From Saccharomonospora amisosensis (lineage in GTDB: Bacteria; Actinomycetota; Actinomycetes; Mycobacteriales; Pseudonocardiaceae): a stretch of DNA of 64,000 nt. The notes below the pieces were generated by a model. It had not been told where the DNA came from and did not search any database. It saw nothing but the letters and a program-made list of their open reading frames with translations. The translations under genes and the position numbers were made by a program. The DNA lies in NCBI RefSeq assembly GCF_011761185.1, contig NZ_JAAOYM010000001.1, forward strand, positions 2,852,001-2,916,000. Direction: 5' to 3'. Below are positions 25,793 through 34,308 of the stretch, piece after piece. Each line of letters opens with the position of its first letter. Within the stretch, counting starts at the first letter, position 1.

Positions 25793-26196
25793 TCGTCGAC
25801 ACCAGCGCGTTGCTGGCCTATTTCGACGCGAACGAACCGGACCACGCGGCGGTCGCCGGCGTTGTCGACGAAGCCGACGAACTACTTGTCATTTCGCCGT
25901 ATGTCGTCGCGGAACTCGACTACCTCGTCGCCACCCGGGTCGGTGTTGAGGCGGAACTGGCGGTCTTGCGTGAGCTCTCGGGGGGCGCGTGGGAGCTGCC
26001 CGCTTTCGGCGCTCCCGAACTGGAGCAGACACTCTCCTTCATCGAGAGGTACCGCGACCAACGCATCGGTGTAGCGGATGCCTCGAACGCGGTGCTGGCC
26101 GACCGTTACCGCATGAAGACGATCGTGACGCTCGACCGTCGCCACTTCGATGTGCTACGTCCCGTCGACGGCGGGCGGTTCGTCGTCCTGCCGTGA
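25789..26196 (+). CDS. vapC: VapC-type PIN-domain ribonuclease toxin
   Basis: 135 aa PIN domain. The acidic Mg-binding residues are D4 (MIVDTSALLAYFD), E42 (VVAELDYL), D97 (GVADAS) and D116 (TLDRRHF). GTG at 25789 overlaps the antitoxin stop, ensuring coupled synthesis. VapC toxins cleave specific tRNAs or rRNA and are neutralised by the cognate VapB. All catalytic acids are intact, so the pair looks functional. Confidence 0.9.
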   Translation: MIVDTSALLAYFDANEPDHAAVAGVVDEADELLVISPYVVAELDYLVATRVGVEAELAVLRELSGGAWELPAFGAPELEQTLSFIERYRDQRIGVADASNAVLADRYRMKTIVTLDRRHFDVLRPVDGGRFVVLP

Positions 26197-26311
26197 ACCC
26201 GGCAGGCGATCCCGGCGCGCAGACGTGTCGCGCCCATAACGCCGACCACCTGCTCGACAACTGCGACTCGTAGTCCAACTCGTAAGCGTGGCACTGTTTC
26301 GCGTGACACTG

Positions 26312-26331
26312 TGTGGACCGGCCAGTCCTCA
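26312..26331. promoter_or_regulatory. Imperfect second operator copy for the TetR operon
   Basis: TGTGGACCG-GC-CAGTCCTCA matches the perfect palindrome at 26347-26366 in layout (9-2-9), with 7 of 9 arm positions paired. The two centres are 35 bp apart, suggesting a secondary operator. Confidence 0.5.
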
Positions 26332-26346
26332 CTCATTTTCACCAAG

Positions 26347-26366
26347 TGTGGACCAACTGGTCCACA
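26347..26366. promoter_or_regulatory. Perfect 20-bp palindromic operator
   Basis: TGTGGACCAACTGGTCCACA is a perfect 9-2-9 inverted repeat ending 17 bp before the GTG of the TetR gene at 26384. It is a near-certain TetR-family operator, probably autoregulatory for the three-gene operon. Confidence 0.75.
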
Positions 26367-26383
26367 ACCGCTAACATGGCGCT

Positions 26384-27025
26384 GTGAGCACTTCACGCGC
26401 CGCCTCGTTGCCTCACCAGAAGCGCGACAGGCTGCTTCGAACGGCGGCGAGAGAGTTCGCATCGGTCGGCTACGAACGGGCCTCCCTCAACCGGATCATC
26501 CGCGCGTGCGGAATGAGCAAGAGTTCCTTCTACCACTACCTCGATTCCAAACAGCAGCTTTTCGAGCTGGTTGTCGAGGAATTGAGCGACTCGCTCCTAC
26601 GACAGCTCGGTGTGCCTGACCCACAAGAATTCGCCGACGACTTCTGGCGCAATGCCCGGCGACTGCTCACCCGGCTGGCCGACATCGCCGAGCGCGAACC
26701 GCTGTTCACCGACGTCGGCAGGATGTTCTACCTGCCCAAAGCGCCGACCGGTAAGGGCACCGCCGTGGACGGCGCCGTGGCCGCCGCCGAGCGTTGGCTC
26801 GACCGGGCCTTGGAAGCCGGGCGCGGCAACGGCGCGGTTCGCGACGACCTGCCGCTGGACCTGCAACGCCACTTGGCGTTCGCGGTGCTTCGGGCGTTCG
26901 ACGAGTGGACGCTTCGGCACCTGGCCGATCTTGACAGCGCCGAGAGCGAGCGGCTGATGCTCGCACAGTTCGGCACGCTACGGCGGCTGCTCGCACCGCT
27001 GCAGGAACCCGAGGAGGGCGAGTGA
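26384..27025 (+). CDS. TetR-family regulator, first gene of a three-gene operon
   Basis: 213 aa. The helix-turn-helix IIRACGMSKSSFYHYLDSKQ (about residues 33-52) is canonical. A long, charged C-terminal domain carries the ligand pocket. The GTG at 26384 is placed by the upstream palindrome and by the start of the DNA-binding domain. The last codons overlap the membrane-protein start (GTGA), so the three genes 26384-28148 form one coupled unit, likely autorepressed. Confidence 0.87.
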   Translation: MSTSRAASLPHQKRDRLLRTAAREFASVGYERASLNRIIRACGMSKSSFYHYLDSKQQLFELVVEELSDSLLRQLGVPDPQEFADDFWRNARRLLTRLADIAEREPLFTDVGRMFYLPKAPTGKGTAVDGAVAAAERWLDRALEAGRGNGAVRDDLPLDLQRHLAFAVLRAFDEWTLRHLADLDSAESERLMLAQFGTLRRLLAPLQEPEEGE

Positions 27026-27672
27026 AGACCAACACCGCGCCCGACGTTGTGCTGGATTGGCGCATCCCGGCGACACCGCGTGGCGTCAGCGGGGCCTTGC
27101 GGCGCTTCCTGGGCCCGGGCCGTACCCGAAGCGAGAACGTCGCCGAGGTGGCTGGGCAACTGGTTGGAATGTCGTTGCTGTCGGCCTACCTGGCGACCAC
27201 GGGCGGCTGGAGCGAGCGGTCCCCGCTGCAACTGGCCGTGCTCGCCGTCATGGTGTTCGACCTCGTCGGCGGCGTACTCACCAACGCGACCAATCCCGCC
27301 AAGCGCTGGTATCACCGCCCCGGGCACGGCAGCGGGCGGCGGCTGCTGTTCGTGGCCTCGCATCTGCTGTACCTGGTGGCGATCCCGCTGGTGTTGCACG
27401 CGGGCGGGTGGACGTGGTTCGCGGTGAACGCCGCGCTGCTGCTGAGTGCGGCCGTGCTCATCGAGGCACTGCCCGTGGAGTTGAAGAGGGTGAGCGCGGT
27501 CGGCCTGTACCTGGTGGCGGTGCTGGTCAACCTGACGTGGCTGCCGCTGCCTGAGTCGCTGGCATGGTTCGGCTTTCTGTTCTATCTCAAACTGCTCGTG
27601 TGCTTCCTCGTGCCGGAGGCGCCGATGGTCAGCGGGCGGCGCCCCCTGCCCGGAAAGGAAGTGCGCCCATGA
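27022..27672 (+). CDS. Polytopic membrane protein in TetR operon
   Basis: 216 aa with about six helices from residue 50 on, after a cytoplasmic N-terminus with a basic PGRTRSE segment. The central NATNPAKRWYHRPGHGSGRR loop contains several His/Arg residues. I do not recognise a family. It is flanked by and overlaps (4 nt each side) the TetR and deazaflavin-protein genes, so it belongs to that regulon. Confidence 0.75.
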   Translation: MKTNTAPDVVLDWRIPATPRGVSGALRRFLGPGRTRSENVAEVAGQLVGMSLLSAYLATTGGWSERSPLQLAVLAVMVFDLVGGVLTNATNPAKRWYHRPGHGSGRRLLFVASHLLYLVAIPLVLHAGGWTWFAVNAALLLSAAVLIEALPVELKRVSAVGLYLVAVLVNLTWLPLPESLAWFGFLFYLKLLVCFLVPEAPMVSGRRPLPGKEVRP

Positions 27673-28148
27673 AGGTCGTCAAAGCCGCCCAGCCCCCGCG
27701 AGGCCTGTTGCGATGGGCTTTTCGGTTCCCGATTCAGCTGTACCGCCTTCGCCTCGGCAGGCTGCTCGGCGGGAGGCTGCTGTTGTTGCACCACATCGGC
27801 CGCGTCTCGGGCAAACCGCGCCGGATCGTGCTCGAAGTCGTCGAGCACGGCGGCGACGGCAGCTACGTTGTGGTGTCGGGGTTCGGGCCGAAGGCGGACT
27901 GGTACCGCAACGTTCTCGCGAATCCCGACGTCACCGTCCAGGTCGGTGGCCGCACCGTTGCGGCGACCGCCCGACCTGTCCCCAAGGAAGAGGCAGCGCA
28001 GATCATGGTGCGCTACGGCAGCGCGCACCCGAGACTGGCCAGGTACCTGTTTCCGAGGCTGATGGGGCTGGAGATCAACGGCAGCGAGTCGGACTTCCGC
28101 GAGGCGGGCAGGCACCTGCCGTTCGTGCGGTTCGTTCCCCGGGGCTGA
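27669..28148 (+). CDS. F420/deazaflavin-dependent nitroreductase family protein (DDN-like)
   Basis: 159 aa split-beta-barrel protein of the DUF385 family. It has HHIGRVSGKPRRIVLEVVEH and the F420-binding SGFGPKADWYRNVLANPDV pattern (typical GxxxxxxWxxNLxAnP). Relatives include mycobacterial Ddn, an F420H2-dependent quinone or nitro reductase. The ATG at 27669 overlaps the preceding stop (ATGA). In this operon it may detoxify the compound sensed by the TetR protein. The reaction is not known. Confidence 0.87.
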   Translation: MKVVKAAQPPRGLLRWAFRFPIQLYRLRLGRLLGGRLLLLHHIGRVSGKPRRIVLEVVEHGGDGSYVVVSGFGPKADWYRNVLANPDVTVQVGGRTVAATARPVPKEEAAQIMVRYGSAHPRLARYLFPRLMGLEINGSESDFREAGRHLPFVRFVPRG

Positions 28149-28249
28149 ACCGGGTCACCGTTTCGCGTCGGTACGACACGCCGCCCGGCGAGACGGGTGG
28201 GGCCGCCCGCTGACTTCGGGCGGGCCAGGTCGGATGCCGCCGCTCACTG

Positions 28250-28815
28250 ACGAGGTGGACCGATTCGACGTCAGCCTCGCCCCGATGGGGTGCGACACCA
28301 GCGACGACCAGCGCGACGCCGAGCGCTGCCGCCGGCGTGGGCCGCTGCCGCAGCAACCCGATCCCGATGACGGCGGCAGTGGCCGGTAGCAGCGCGACCA
28401 TGACGGTGTAGGTCGCCCGCGCCGGCCGTCACATGGCCAGCTGATCCAACACGTAGGGAATGAGGGACGACGCCGCACCGACCCCAGCGCTGCCCCGATC
28501 GCGACCGCGATCAGCATCGCCATCGCGAGGCCGTCGATACCTGCGAGTTCGTGATGCCGAGACACCCGGTGCGCGATCACGATGTAGCCGGTGAATAGGA
28601 CCATGTTGGCGACCGCGAAGGCGAAACCCGCGGGCGAGCCGCTGATGCTGACGTCGGCAAGCGCGGCGACGCCTGCGGCGGCAAACGCAAGCCCTGCGAG
28701 ATTTCGAAGACCGCGGATGCCGATCGCGGCCAGCAGGACGGGACCGGCGAACTCGACCGCCGCCACCGTCCCTGGCGCAAGCCGATCGATCGCCAGGTAG
28801 AAACAACTGCAACCA
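28250..28815 (-). pseudogene. Decayed EamA/RhtA-type permease
   Basis: Three reading frames must be joined to give an EamA-family drug/metabolite transporter. The stretch 28815-28478 encodes YLAIDRLAPGTVAAVEFAGP to AIGAALG. A second frame gives SSLIPYVLDQLAM (28470-28429), and a third gives MVALLPATAAVIGIGLLRQR and GVALVVAGVAPHRGE (28401-28260). The N-terminal third is missing. These segments are in correct order for RhtA-like threonine/homoserine exporters, so this is a frameshifted, truncated remnant. No intact start remains. Confidence 0.75.
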
Positions 28816-28894
28816 GGCGACGCCGAGCGGCTCGATCCACGACCTATGGTGCGACGGCTTCGTCGCGGCGGTCGGCGAAGCCGGAAGGAGGCTG

Positions 28895-29617
28895 ATGACA
28901 CACCGACCATCGATCGTCCTGCTGCACAGCCCCCTGGTCGGCCCGTGCACCTGGCACGGAGTACGGGCTCGACTCCACACCGAGGGTGCCCACACCGTCG
29001 TTCCCGACCTGCGCCCGCCCGTACACCCGGAAGCTACACCGTCCCGCGTCGCAGAGACGGCCGCCGCCGCGATCGAGTCCGGCACGGCCTGCGGGCCGGT
29101 GGTTCTGGTCGGCCACAGCATGGCAGGGATGCTGTTACCCGGGATCGTCCAAACCACACGCCGCCCCGCCGCCGCACTACTGGTCGACTCGGCGATACCG
29201 CGACCGGGGTCGACGTGGCTGCGAACGGCCCCCGCCGGACTGGAAGCCCAGCTACGAGACCTCGCCGAGCAGGGGTGGCTTCCCCCGTGGCATCGCTGGT
29301 TCCCGCCCGAGACGCTGCCCTCGCTGCTGCCCGCGAGCGACATCCGAGAGCGGTTCGTGAAGCAGCTCCCGCGCCTGCCGCTGTCGTTCTTCGACGAGCC
29401 GTTCCCTGGGCAATCCACGTGGTCTTGCTCGGTCCCCGTGGGTTACCTGCTGCTCAGCCACACCTACCGCGCGGACGCCTCACACGCGGAGGAACTCCGG
29501 TGGTCCGTACGGCGGCTCGATCTGCATCACCTCGCACCGCTGACCCACCCCGGCACGGTGGCCGACGCGATCCTTTCCGTCCTCGACACGCTCCTGCCCG
29601 GCCGGCGCGCCCGCTGA
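28895..29617 (+). CDS. Alpha/beta-hydrolase
   Basis: 240 aa. The nucleophile elbow GHSMAG places Ser75 as the catalytic residue, the oxyanion region is LLHSPLVGPCTWHGV, and LTHPGTVADAI near the C-terminus provides the histidine. It resembles small esterase/lactonase-type hydrolases related to salicylate esterase or MenH-like folds. ATG 28895 is preceded by GGAAGGAGG. It stands alone between the decayed permease and the FadR-type regulator, so no pathway is suggested. Confidence 0.82.
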   Translation: MTHRPSIVLLHSPLVGPCTWHGVRARLHTEGAHTVVPDLRPPVHPEATPSRVAETAAAAIESGTACGPVVLVGHSMAGMLLPGIVQTTRRPAAALLVDSAIPRPGSTWLRTAPAGLEAQLRDLAEQGWLPPWHRWFPPETLPSLLPASDIRERFVKQLPRLPLSFFDEPFPGQSTWSCSVPVGYLLLSHTYRADASHAEELRWSVRRLDLHHLAPLTHPGTVADAILSVLDTLLPGRRAR

Positions 29618-29664
29618 GCATCCCGGTCCGGCGCGGGACTCGCCGGACACCAGGTCTCGTCTGG

Positions 29665-29675
29665 TGGTCTGACCA
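29665..29675. promoter_or_regulatory. FadR/GntR-type operator
   Basis: TGGT-CTG-ACCA, the TGGTNNNACCA pattern bound by many FadR-subfamily GntR regulators, lies 37 bp upstream of the fadR-like start at 29713. A TTGACC follows downstream, so the site could overlap the promoter. Confidence 0.6.
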
Positions 29676-29712
29676 GTTGACCTCTGGCCAGTGGCCGGTC
29701 TAGGGTCCGCTC

Positions 29713-30438
29713 ATGACATTGCGGCCCGTTTCTCGTCGCTCGGTGCCCGACGAGGTGTTCCAGCAGATCCTCGACGGCGTGGTCGGTGGCGACTTCTCTC
29801 CGGGGGACACGCTGCCCAGTGAGCGCAGGCTCGCCGAGGTGTTGGGCGTATCCCGCCCGGCTGTCCGGGAGGCGCTACAGCGGATGGCGCAGGCTGGACT
29901 GGTCGAGGTGCGGCAGGGTGGCAGCACGAGCATCAGGGACTTCCACAGGCACGCCGGTTTGGATCTGCTGCCCAGGCTGCTGCTGCGGGCGGGAAACCTG
30001 GACCTGCGGGTGGTGCGCAGTGTCCTGGAGGCGAGGCTGGCCGTCGGCCCGAAGGTGGCCGCGCTGGCGGCTCGGCGCGCGGGCGAGGGGCTGCGCGCGC
30101 CACTGGCGGAGGCCATCGCGTCGATGGAGTCCGACTCCGACCCGGTTTCCCGGCAGGTGCACGCGCTGAGGTTTTGGGACCACATCGTCGCCGGTGCCGA
30201 CTCGATCGCGTTTCGGCTGATGTTCAACAGTCTGCGCGCGGCATACGAGCCCGCGCAGGAGGCTCTCGCGGGCGCGATGTCGTCCGAAGTGGATCGGATC
30301 GAGGCCTATCGTCAGCTCGCCGACGCGATCACAGGAGGCGACGCCGACGGTGCCACCTCGGCCGCCGAGGACCTGCTGGCACCTGCCACGGAGAAGCTGC
30401 TGTCGATGATCCGCGACCTCGAGCAGGAGGCGACGTGA
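29713..30438 (+). CDS. GntR-family regulator, FadR (FCD) subfamily
   Basis: 241 aa. The winged helix PSERRLAEVLGVSRPAVREA (about 37-56) is followed by a ligand-binding FCD domain with acidic/His metal positions (RFWDHIVAGADSI region). ATG 29713 has an upstream TGGTNNNACCA site consistent with autoregulation. FCD members sense acyl-CoAs, organic acids or sugar acids. The next gene on the same strand is a fatty-acid hydroxylase-like protein, but a hairpin separates them. Confidence 0.9.
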   Translation: MTLRPVSRRSVPDEVFQQILDGVVGGDFSPGDTLPSERRLAEVLGVSRPAVREALQRMAQAGLVEVRQGGSTSIRDFHRHAGLDLLPRLLLRAGNLDLRVVRSVLEARLAVGPKVAALAARRAGEGLRAPLAEAIASMESDSDPVSRQVHALRFWDHIVAGADSIAFRLMFNSLRAAYEPAQEALAGAMSSEVDRIEAYRQLADAITGGDADGATSAAEDLLAPATEKLLSMIRDLEQEAT

Positions 30439-30554
30439 GCCACCATCGCACCACCCGGCTCACAGGAGCCGACCGGGGTGGGCCCCTGCTGTGGCATGGC
30501 CTTCGGCCACAGCAGGGAGGGTGCCCCGCACAACACAGGAGGCGACGTGAGCCA
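30424..30554. repeat. Pair of 19-bp direct repeats flanking a hairpin
   Basis: CAGGAGGCGACGTGAGCCA occurs at 30424-30442, where it includes the TGA stop of the GntR gene, and again at 30536-30554, exactly 112 bp on. Between them lie the small hairpin CGGCTC-ACAG-GAGCCG (30456-30471) and the strong 12-bp hairpin at 30484-30517. A duplication around an inserted hairpin element would explain the layout. Confidence 0.8.
30484..30517 (+). terminator. 12-bp-stem hairpin after fadR-type gene
   Basis: CCCTGCTGTGGC (30484-30495) and GCCACAGCAGGG (30506-30517) form a perfect 12-bp stem around a 10-nt loop, 45 nt after the GntR stop. It is likely a terminator or attenuator before the fatty-acid-hydroxylase gene. 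No U-tract follows. Confidence 0.65.
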
Positions 30555-30593
30555 TAACCCTCAAACCCTGTCCCGCAACGAAACGGAGGCATC

Positions 30594-31328
30594 GTGACGC
30601 GCTCCGAGCAGACCGAGAACACCACTGTGGACGCTTCCGCGCGGGCACGGGTTCGCGCCGACGAAGCGCGCCTTTCCGCGAGGGGCAAGCCGCTGGTGCC
30701 GCTGGCGCAGGCGTGGCGGGAGTTCTGGCGGCACCCGTCGCCGTGGCTCATCAGCGCGGTGTTCGCGGCGAGCGTCACCGCCCGGCTGGCCGTCGGTGAC
30801 TGGCGGCTGGGCGACGCGATCGTGCCTGCCGCCATGGTGGCGTCCTTCCCGTTCGTGGAATGGATCATCCACGTCTGCGTGCTGCACTGGCGGCCGCGTC
30901 GGGTCGCGGGTTTGCGGATCGACCCGCTGGTCGCCAGAAAGCACCGGGAGCACCACGCCGACCCGAGGGATGTTCCGCTGGTGTTCATCCCGTGGCAGGT
31001 ACTGCTGTGGCTGTTACCGGCGCTCACGCTCGTCGCCTGGCTGGCCTTCCCCCGCACCGGTCTCGGGTTGACGTTTCTGATGGCGGTGAGCGCGATCGGC
31101 TTCGGCTACGAGTGGACCCACTACCTGATCCACAGCGACTACCGGCCGCGTTCCCGGATGTACAAGGCCGTCTGGCGAAACCACCGCCTGCACCACTACA
31201 AGAACGAGCACTACTGGTTCACGGTGACGACCGCGGGCACCGCCGACCGGCTGCTGCGTACCTGCCCCGATCCCGGGGACGTGGCCACCTCCCCCACGGC
31301 CAAGAACCTGCACCGCGACGCGGCCTGA
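30594..31328 (+). CDS. Fatty acid hydroxylase / sterol desaturase superfamily membrane protein
   Basis: 244 aa with about four helices and the histidine clusters of the membrane diiron superfamily: IHVCVLH, RKHREHH, THYLIH and RNHRLHHYKNEH. These should bind a di-iron centre that hydroxylates a lipid at the membrane. GTG 30594 is preceded by GGAGG. Similar proteins hydroxylate carotenoids (CrtZ-like) or fatty acids; the substrate cannot be read from the sequence. It may be controlled by the upstream FadR-type regulator, although the hairpin at 30484-30517 could end that transcript. Confidence 0.87.
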   Translation: MTRSEQTENTTVDASARARVRADEARLSARGKPLVPLAQAWREFWRHPSPWLISAVFAASVTARLAVGDWRLGDAIVPAAMVASFPFVEWIIHVCVLHWRPRRVAGLRIDPLVARKHREHHADPRDVPLVFIPWQVLLWLLPALTLVAWLAFPRTGLGLTFLMAVSAIGFGYEWTHYLIHSDYRPRSRMYKAVWRNHRLHHYKNEHYWFTVTTAGTADRLLRTCPDPGDVATSPTAKNLHRDAA

Positions 31329-31500
31329 CAGCGGACCTGGCCCGCTTCCTCCTGCCCGGCCGAGTGCCGCGCGAAATCCGCGCACCCACGGGACCTTCGG
31401 CCCTGTCTGCCCTGGTCACGGCAGCGTTGGCTCAGCGGTGAGTTCAGTGAGTGCTGTGGACCCCGCGCCTCGCGCGGCCGAGGACCGAGGGAGGTAGGAC

Positions 31501-32064
31501 ATGCTCTGGCTGTTCGTCGGGGGATGGCGCTGGTTGGCCGTTCGCGGTGTGCTGGCCATCCTGTTCGGGATCGCCACGCTGGTGTGGCCAGGCGTGACGC
31601 TGTGGGTGCTGATCCTGTTGTGGGGTGCGTTCATGCTGGTGGACGGCGCGTTCGGGCTGGTGGCCGCCATCACCGACCGGGTCGAGCGCAACCGCGGCTG
31701 GTGGGCGCTCGCCGGGATAGCCGGGATAGCGGCGGGCGTCATCGCCCTGGTGTGGCCGGGTATCACCGCACTGGCGCTGCTGTTCATCATCGCGGCCTGG
31801 GCCCTGATCATCGGGATCTCGCAGCTCGCCACCGCGGTGCGGTTGCGCAAGGAGATCGAGCACGACTGGGTGCTCGCGCTCACCGGCGTGCTGTCCATCG
31901 CGCTCGCCGTGGTGCTGTTCGCCGCGCCCGGCGCGGGCGTGCTCGCGATCACCTGGGCGATCGGCTGGTTCGCCACGCTGTTCGGGGTGCTGCTGTGCGT
32001 GCTGGCCTGGAGGGTGTGGCGGCAGAGCCGCGAGCGGTCGCACGCCGACCTGGCGAGCCACTGA
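31501..32064 (+). CDS. HdeD/DUF308-family membrane protein
   Basis: 187 aa and six transmembrane helices arranged as three repeated pairs with VWPGVTLWVLILLWGAFMLV and VWPGITALALLFIIAAWALI segments. This is the DUF308 repeat of HdeD acid-resistance proteins. ATG 31501 has GGGAGGT 6 nt upstream. A small CCGCGC/GCGCGG hairpin lies at 31462-31476 in the leader. The gene appears monocistronic. The biochemical function is unknown. Confidence 0.87.
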   Translation: MLWLFVGGWRWLAVRGVLAILFGIATLVWPGVTLWVLILLWGAFMLVDGAFGLVAAITDRVERNRGWWALAGIAGIAAGVIALVWPGITALALLFIIAAWALIIGISQLATAVRLRKEIEHDWVLALTGVLSIALAVVLFAAPGAGVLAITWAIGWFATLFGVLLCVLAWRVWRQSRERSHADLASH

Positions 32065-32112
32065 CGGCCACCCCGCTGACGAAAGTGGCCGGTCCGGTCG
32101 CCGAGGGCCGCC

Positions 32113-33129
32113 TCAGCCGCTCGCGTCGACCGGCTCGCCTCGGGGGCGGGGTTCGAACCCCGCGGCGCGGTAGCAGGCGTCGATGAGTTTCATCGTCTCC
32201 ACCGCGTCGTCGGCGTCGTTGAGCAACGGCGCGCCATCGCGCAGGTGGGCGGTGAACGCCTCGAGTTGGTAGGTGTACGACGCTCGCCTGCCCAGTTCCT
32301 CGACGCGGTTGCCGTTGCGGCCGCTGACGGTGACGCGGTCGTCGATGTCGGGTCGTACGAAGTCGGCCGCGATCGCTTCCGCCTTGCTGCCGATCACCCG
32401 GCAGGTGAAGCGTCGCTCGGTAGCCGCCATGTGGCAGCGGGCCCTGCCCGTGGCCCCTGCCGGGAACTCCAAATCCGCGTACAGCCATTCGTCGACGCCT
32501 GGCTTGCCCTGGCGTTTCCCGCCGCTGGCCGCGACCAGGCGCGGCGCTCCGCCCGCCCACGGTGCGAGCATTCTGTGCGCGTGCAGGCTGTAGCACCCCA
32601 GGTCCATCAGCGCGCCTCCCGCGAGCCGGTGTGACCAGCGCGGATCGTCGTCGGCCGGTGCGGGCATCATCATGTCCACCTCGACGGCTCTGAGCTCGCC
32701 GAGTTCTCCTGAGGCCAGTAGTTCGTGCAGCCGCCTGGTGACCGGGTGATGCACGTAGTGGAAGCCCTCCATTATCGGCAGTCTCGCTTCGGCGGCCGCC
32801 GCACGAACCTCGGCGGCTTCCTCGGCGTTGCCAGCGAACGGCTTCTCCGTGAGCACCGGCTTCCCCGCGCGTAGTGCGGCGATGTTCCACGGGCCGTGCA
32901 AAGCGTTGGGCAGCGGGTTGTAGACCACCTCGACGTCGGGGTCGGTGACCACTTCGGCGTAGCCGTCGAGCACGCGTTCCACACCGTGCCGCTCGGCGAA
33001 GTCCCGCGCCCGCGCCCGGTCGCGGGCGGCGATGGCCACCAGTCGATGCCCGGTTTCGGCGGCCGGGTCGGCGATCGCCGTGCCCGCGATCCGCGCGGCG
33101 CCGAGAATGCCGATGCGTAGTGGCCGCAC
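32113..33129 (-). CDS. Gfo/Idh/MocA-family NAD(P)-dependent oxidoreductase
   Basis: 338 aa. The Rossmann motif is in RIGILGAARIAGTAI and the catalytic lysine in VLTEKPFAGNAEE (consensus EKP). HHPVTRRLHELLASGELGEL and LMDLGCYSLHAHRML complete the fold. GTG 33129 follows GGAGG. It would oxidise a sugar or polyol or act as a trans-1,2-dihydrodiol dehydrogenase. It is 44 bp downstream of the quinone-reductase gene on the same strand, so the two may be co-transcribed. Confidence 0.88.
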   Translation of the reverse strand: MRPLRIGILGAARIAGTAIADPAAETGHRLVAIAARDRARARDFAERHGVERVLDGYAEVVTDPDVEVVYNPLPNALHGPWNIAALRAGKPVLTEKPFAGNAEEAAEVRAAAAEARLPIMEGFHYVHHPVTRRLHELLASGELGELRAVEVDMMMPAPADDDPRWSHRLAGGALMDLGCYSLHAHRMLAPWAGGAPRLVAASGGKRQGKPGVDEWLYADLEFPAGATGRARCHMAATERRFTCRVIGSKAEAIAADFVRPDIDDRVTVSGRNGNRVEELGRRASYTYQLEAFTAHLRDGAPLLNDADDAVETMKLIDACYRAAGFEPRPRGEPVDASG

Positions 33130-33173
33130 CTGACCTCCAGTAGCTCGATTCGTACACACCGGATGCGTTCGGT

Positions 33174-34139
33174 TCACCTCGGCAACAGCACGACCTTGCC
33201 CGTGGCCCTGCGTTCGTCCAGTTCGGTCAGCGCGGCCGCCGCTTCCTCCAGCGGGTACACGCTGCCGATGGGTGGGTCCAGCCTGCCCTGTTCCAGCAGC
33301 GGCAGCAGTTCGTTCCACTGCTGGCGCAGGTATTCCGGCCGCCGCTGCCAGAAGGCACCCCACCCGACGCCCACCACCGCGATATTGTTCAGCAGCAACC
33401 GATTCACCTTCACGGTGGGGATCTCACCCGCGGTGAAGCCGATGACCAGCAGTCGTCCCTCGGGTGCCAGTGCGCGCAGCGAGTCCGTGAACCGGTCGCC
33501 GCCGACCGGGTCGACCACCAGATCCACCCCTTCCCCGCCGGTGAGCTCGCGCACCTGTTCGAGGAAACCGTCCGAGGAGACCACGTCGTGGGCGCCTGCC
33601 GCCCGCGCGATCTCGGCCTTCCTCGGCGTGGAGGTCACCGCGATCACGCGCGCACCGAGCGCGGCGGCGAGTTGGATCGCCGCCGTGCCGACCCCGCCCG
33701 CGGCACCGTGCACCAGTACTCGCTCACCCTCGCGCAGCGCGGCACGCCGACACAGTGCGAAGTGGACGGTGAGGTAGTTCATCGGAAGCGCGGCGGCGGC
33801 ACGGAACGAGAGGTTGTCCGGGATGCCGAACACCGCTTTCGGGTCGGCAGCGACGACCTCGGCGAACCCGCCGAGCCCGGGGAAGGCCGCGACCCGATCG
33901 CCCGCGCGCACCCCGGCGCCCTCCGGCGCCGAGCGGACCACTCCCGCCACCTCGGTGCCGGGCACGAACGGCGGGTCCGGTTTGAGCTGGTAAAGCCCTC
34001 GGGTCTGCAGCAAGTCGGGGAAGGTCACTCCGGCGGCGTGCACGTCGATGACGACGGCGCCGTCACCGCCGGGCTCCGCGATGTCGGTGACCCGTACCGC
34101 CGACGGCCCGTCGAGGGTGACGATCTGCACTGCCCGCAT
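33174..34139 (-). CDS. Zeta-crystallin-type NADPH:quinone oxidoreductase (MDR superfamily)
   Basis: 321 aa. A GroES-like N-terminal domain with PGTEVAGVV precedes the Rossmann domain containing the NADPH-binding HGAAGGVGTAAIQLA. No structural or catalytic zinc ligands are present, which puts it in the QOR group. Substrates may be quinones or enones. ATG 34139 has GGAGGTAACGCCGG upstream (AGGAGG about 10 nt away). It precedes the Gfo/Idh gene. Confidence 0.9.
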   Translation of the reverse strand: MRAVQIVTLDGPSAVRVTDIAEPGGDGAVVIDVHAAGVTFPDLLQTRGLYQLKPDPPFVPGTEVAGVVRSAPEGAGVRAGDRVAAFPGLGGFAEVVAADPKAVFGIPDNLSFRAAAALPMNYLTVHFALCRRAALREGERVLVHGAAGGVGTAAIQLAAALGARVIAVTSTPRKAEIARAAGAHDVVSSDGFLEQVRELTGGEGVDLVVDPVGGDRFTDSLRALAPEGRLLVIGFTAGEIPTVKVNRLLLNNIAVVGVGWGAFWQRRPEYLRQQWNELLPLLEQGRLDPPIGSVYPLEEAAAALTELDERRATGKVVLLPR

Positions 34140-34222
34140 CCGGCGTTACCTCCTCTGCAGCGGGCCGCGCGCCCGCGTCGGCGGCCCGCGGTCGCGGGCA
34201 TGGACGTGATCGCATCGGGACT

Positions 34223-34239
34223 GTAGCCGCAGCGGCTAC
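34223..34239 (-). terminator. 7-bp-stem hairpin
   Basis: GTAGCCG-CAG-CGGCTAC, a perfect 7-bp stem with a 3-nt loop, 70 nt past the stop of the leftward membrane hydrolase gene at 34309 and upstream of the quinone reductase gene. It could terminate the former. Confidence 0.5.
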
Positions 34240-34308
34240 GCGCGCGCCAACACCCACTCAACACGCGGGCCGGTGCTCACTCAGCACTTGCCATGGTGAT
34301 GCGGGAGG

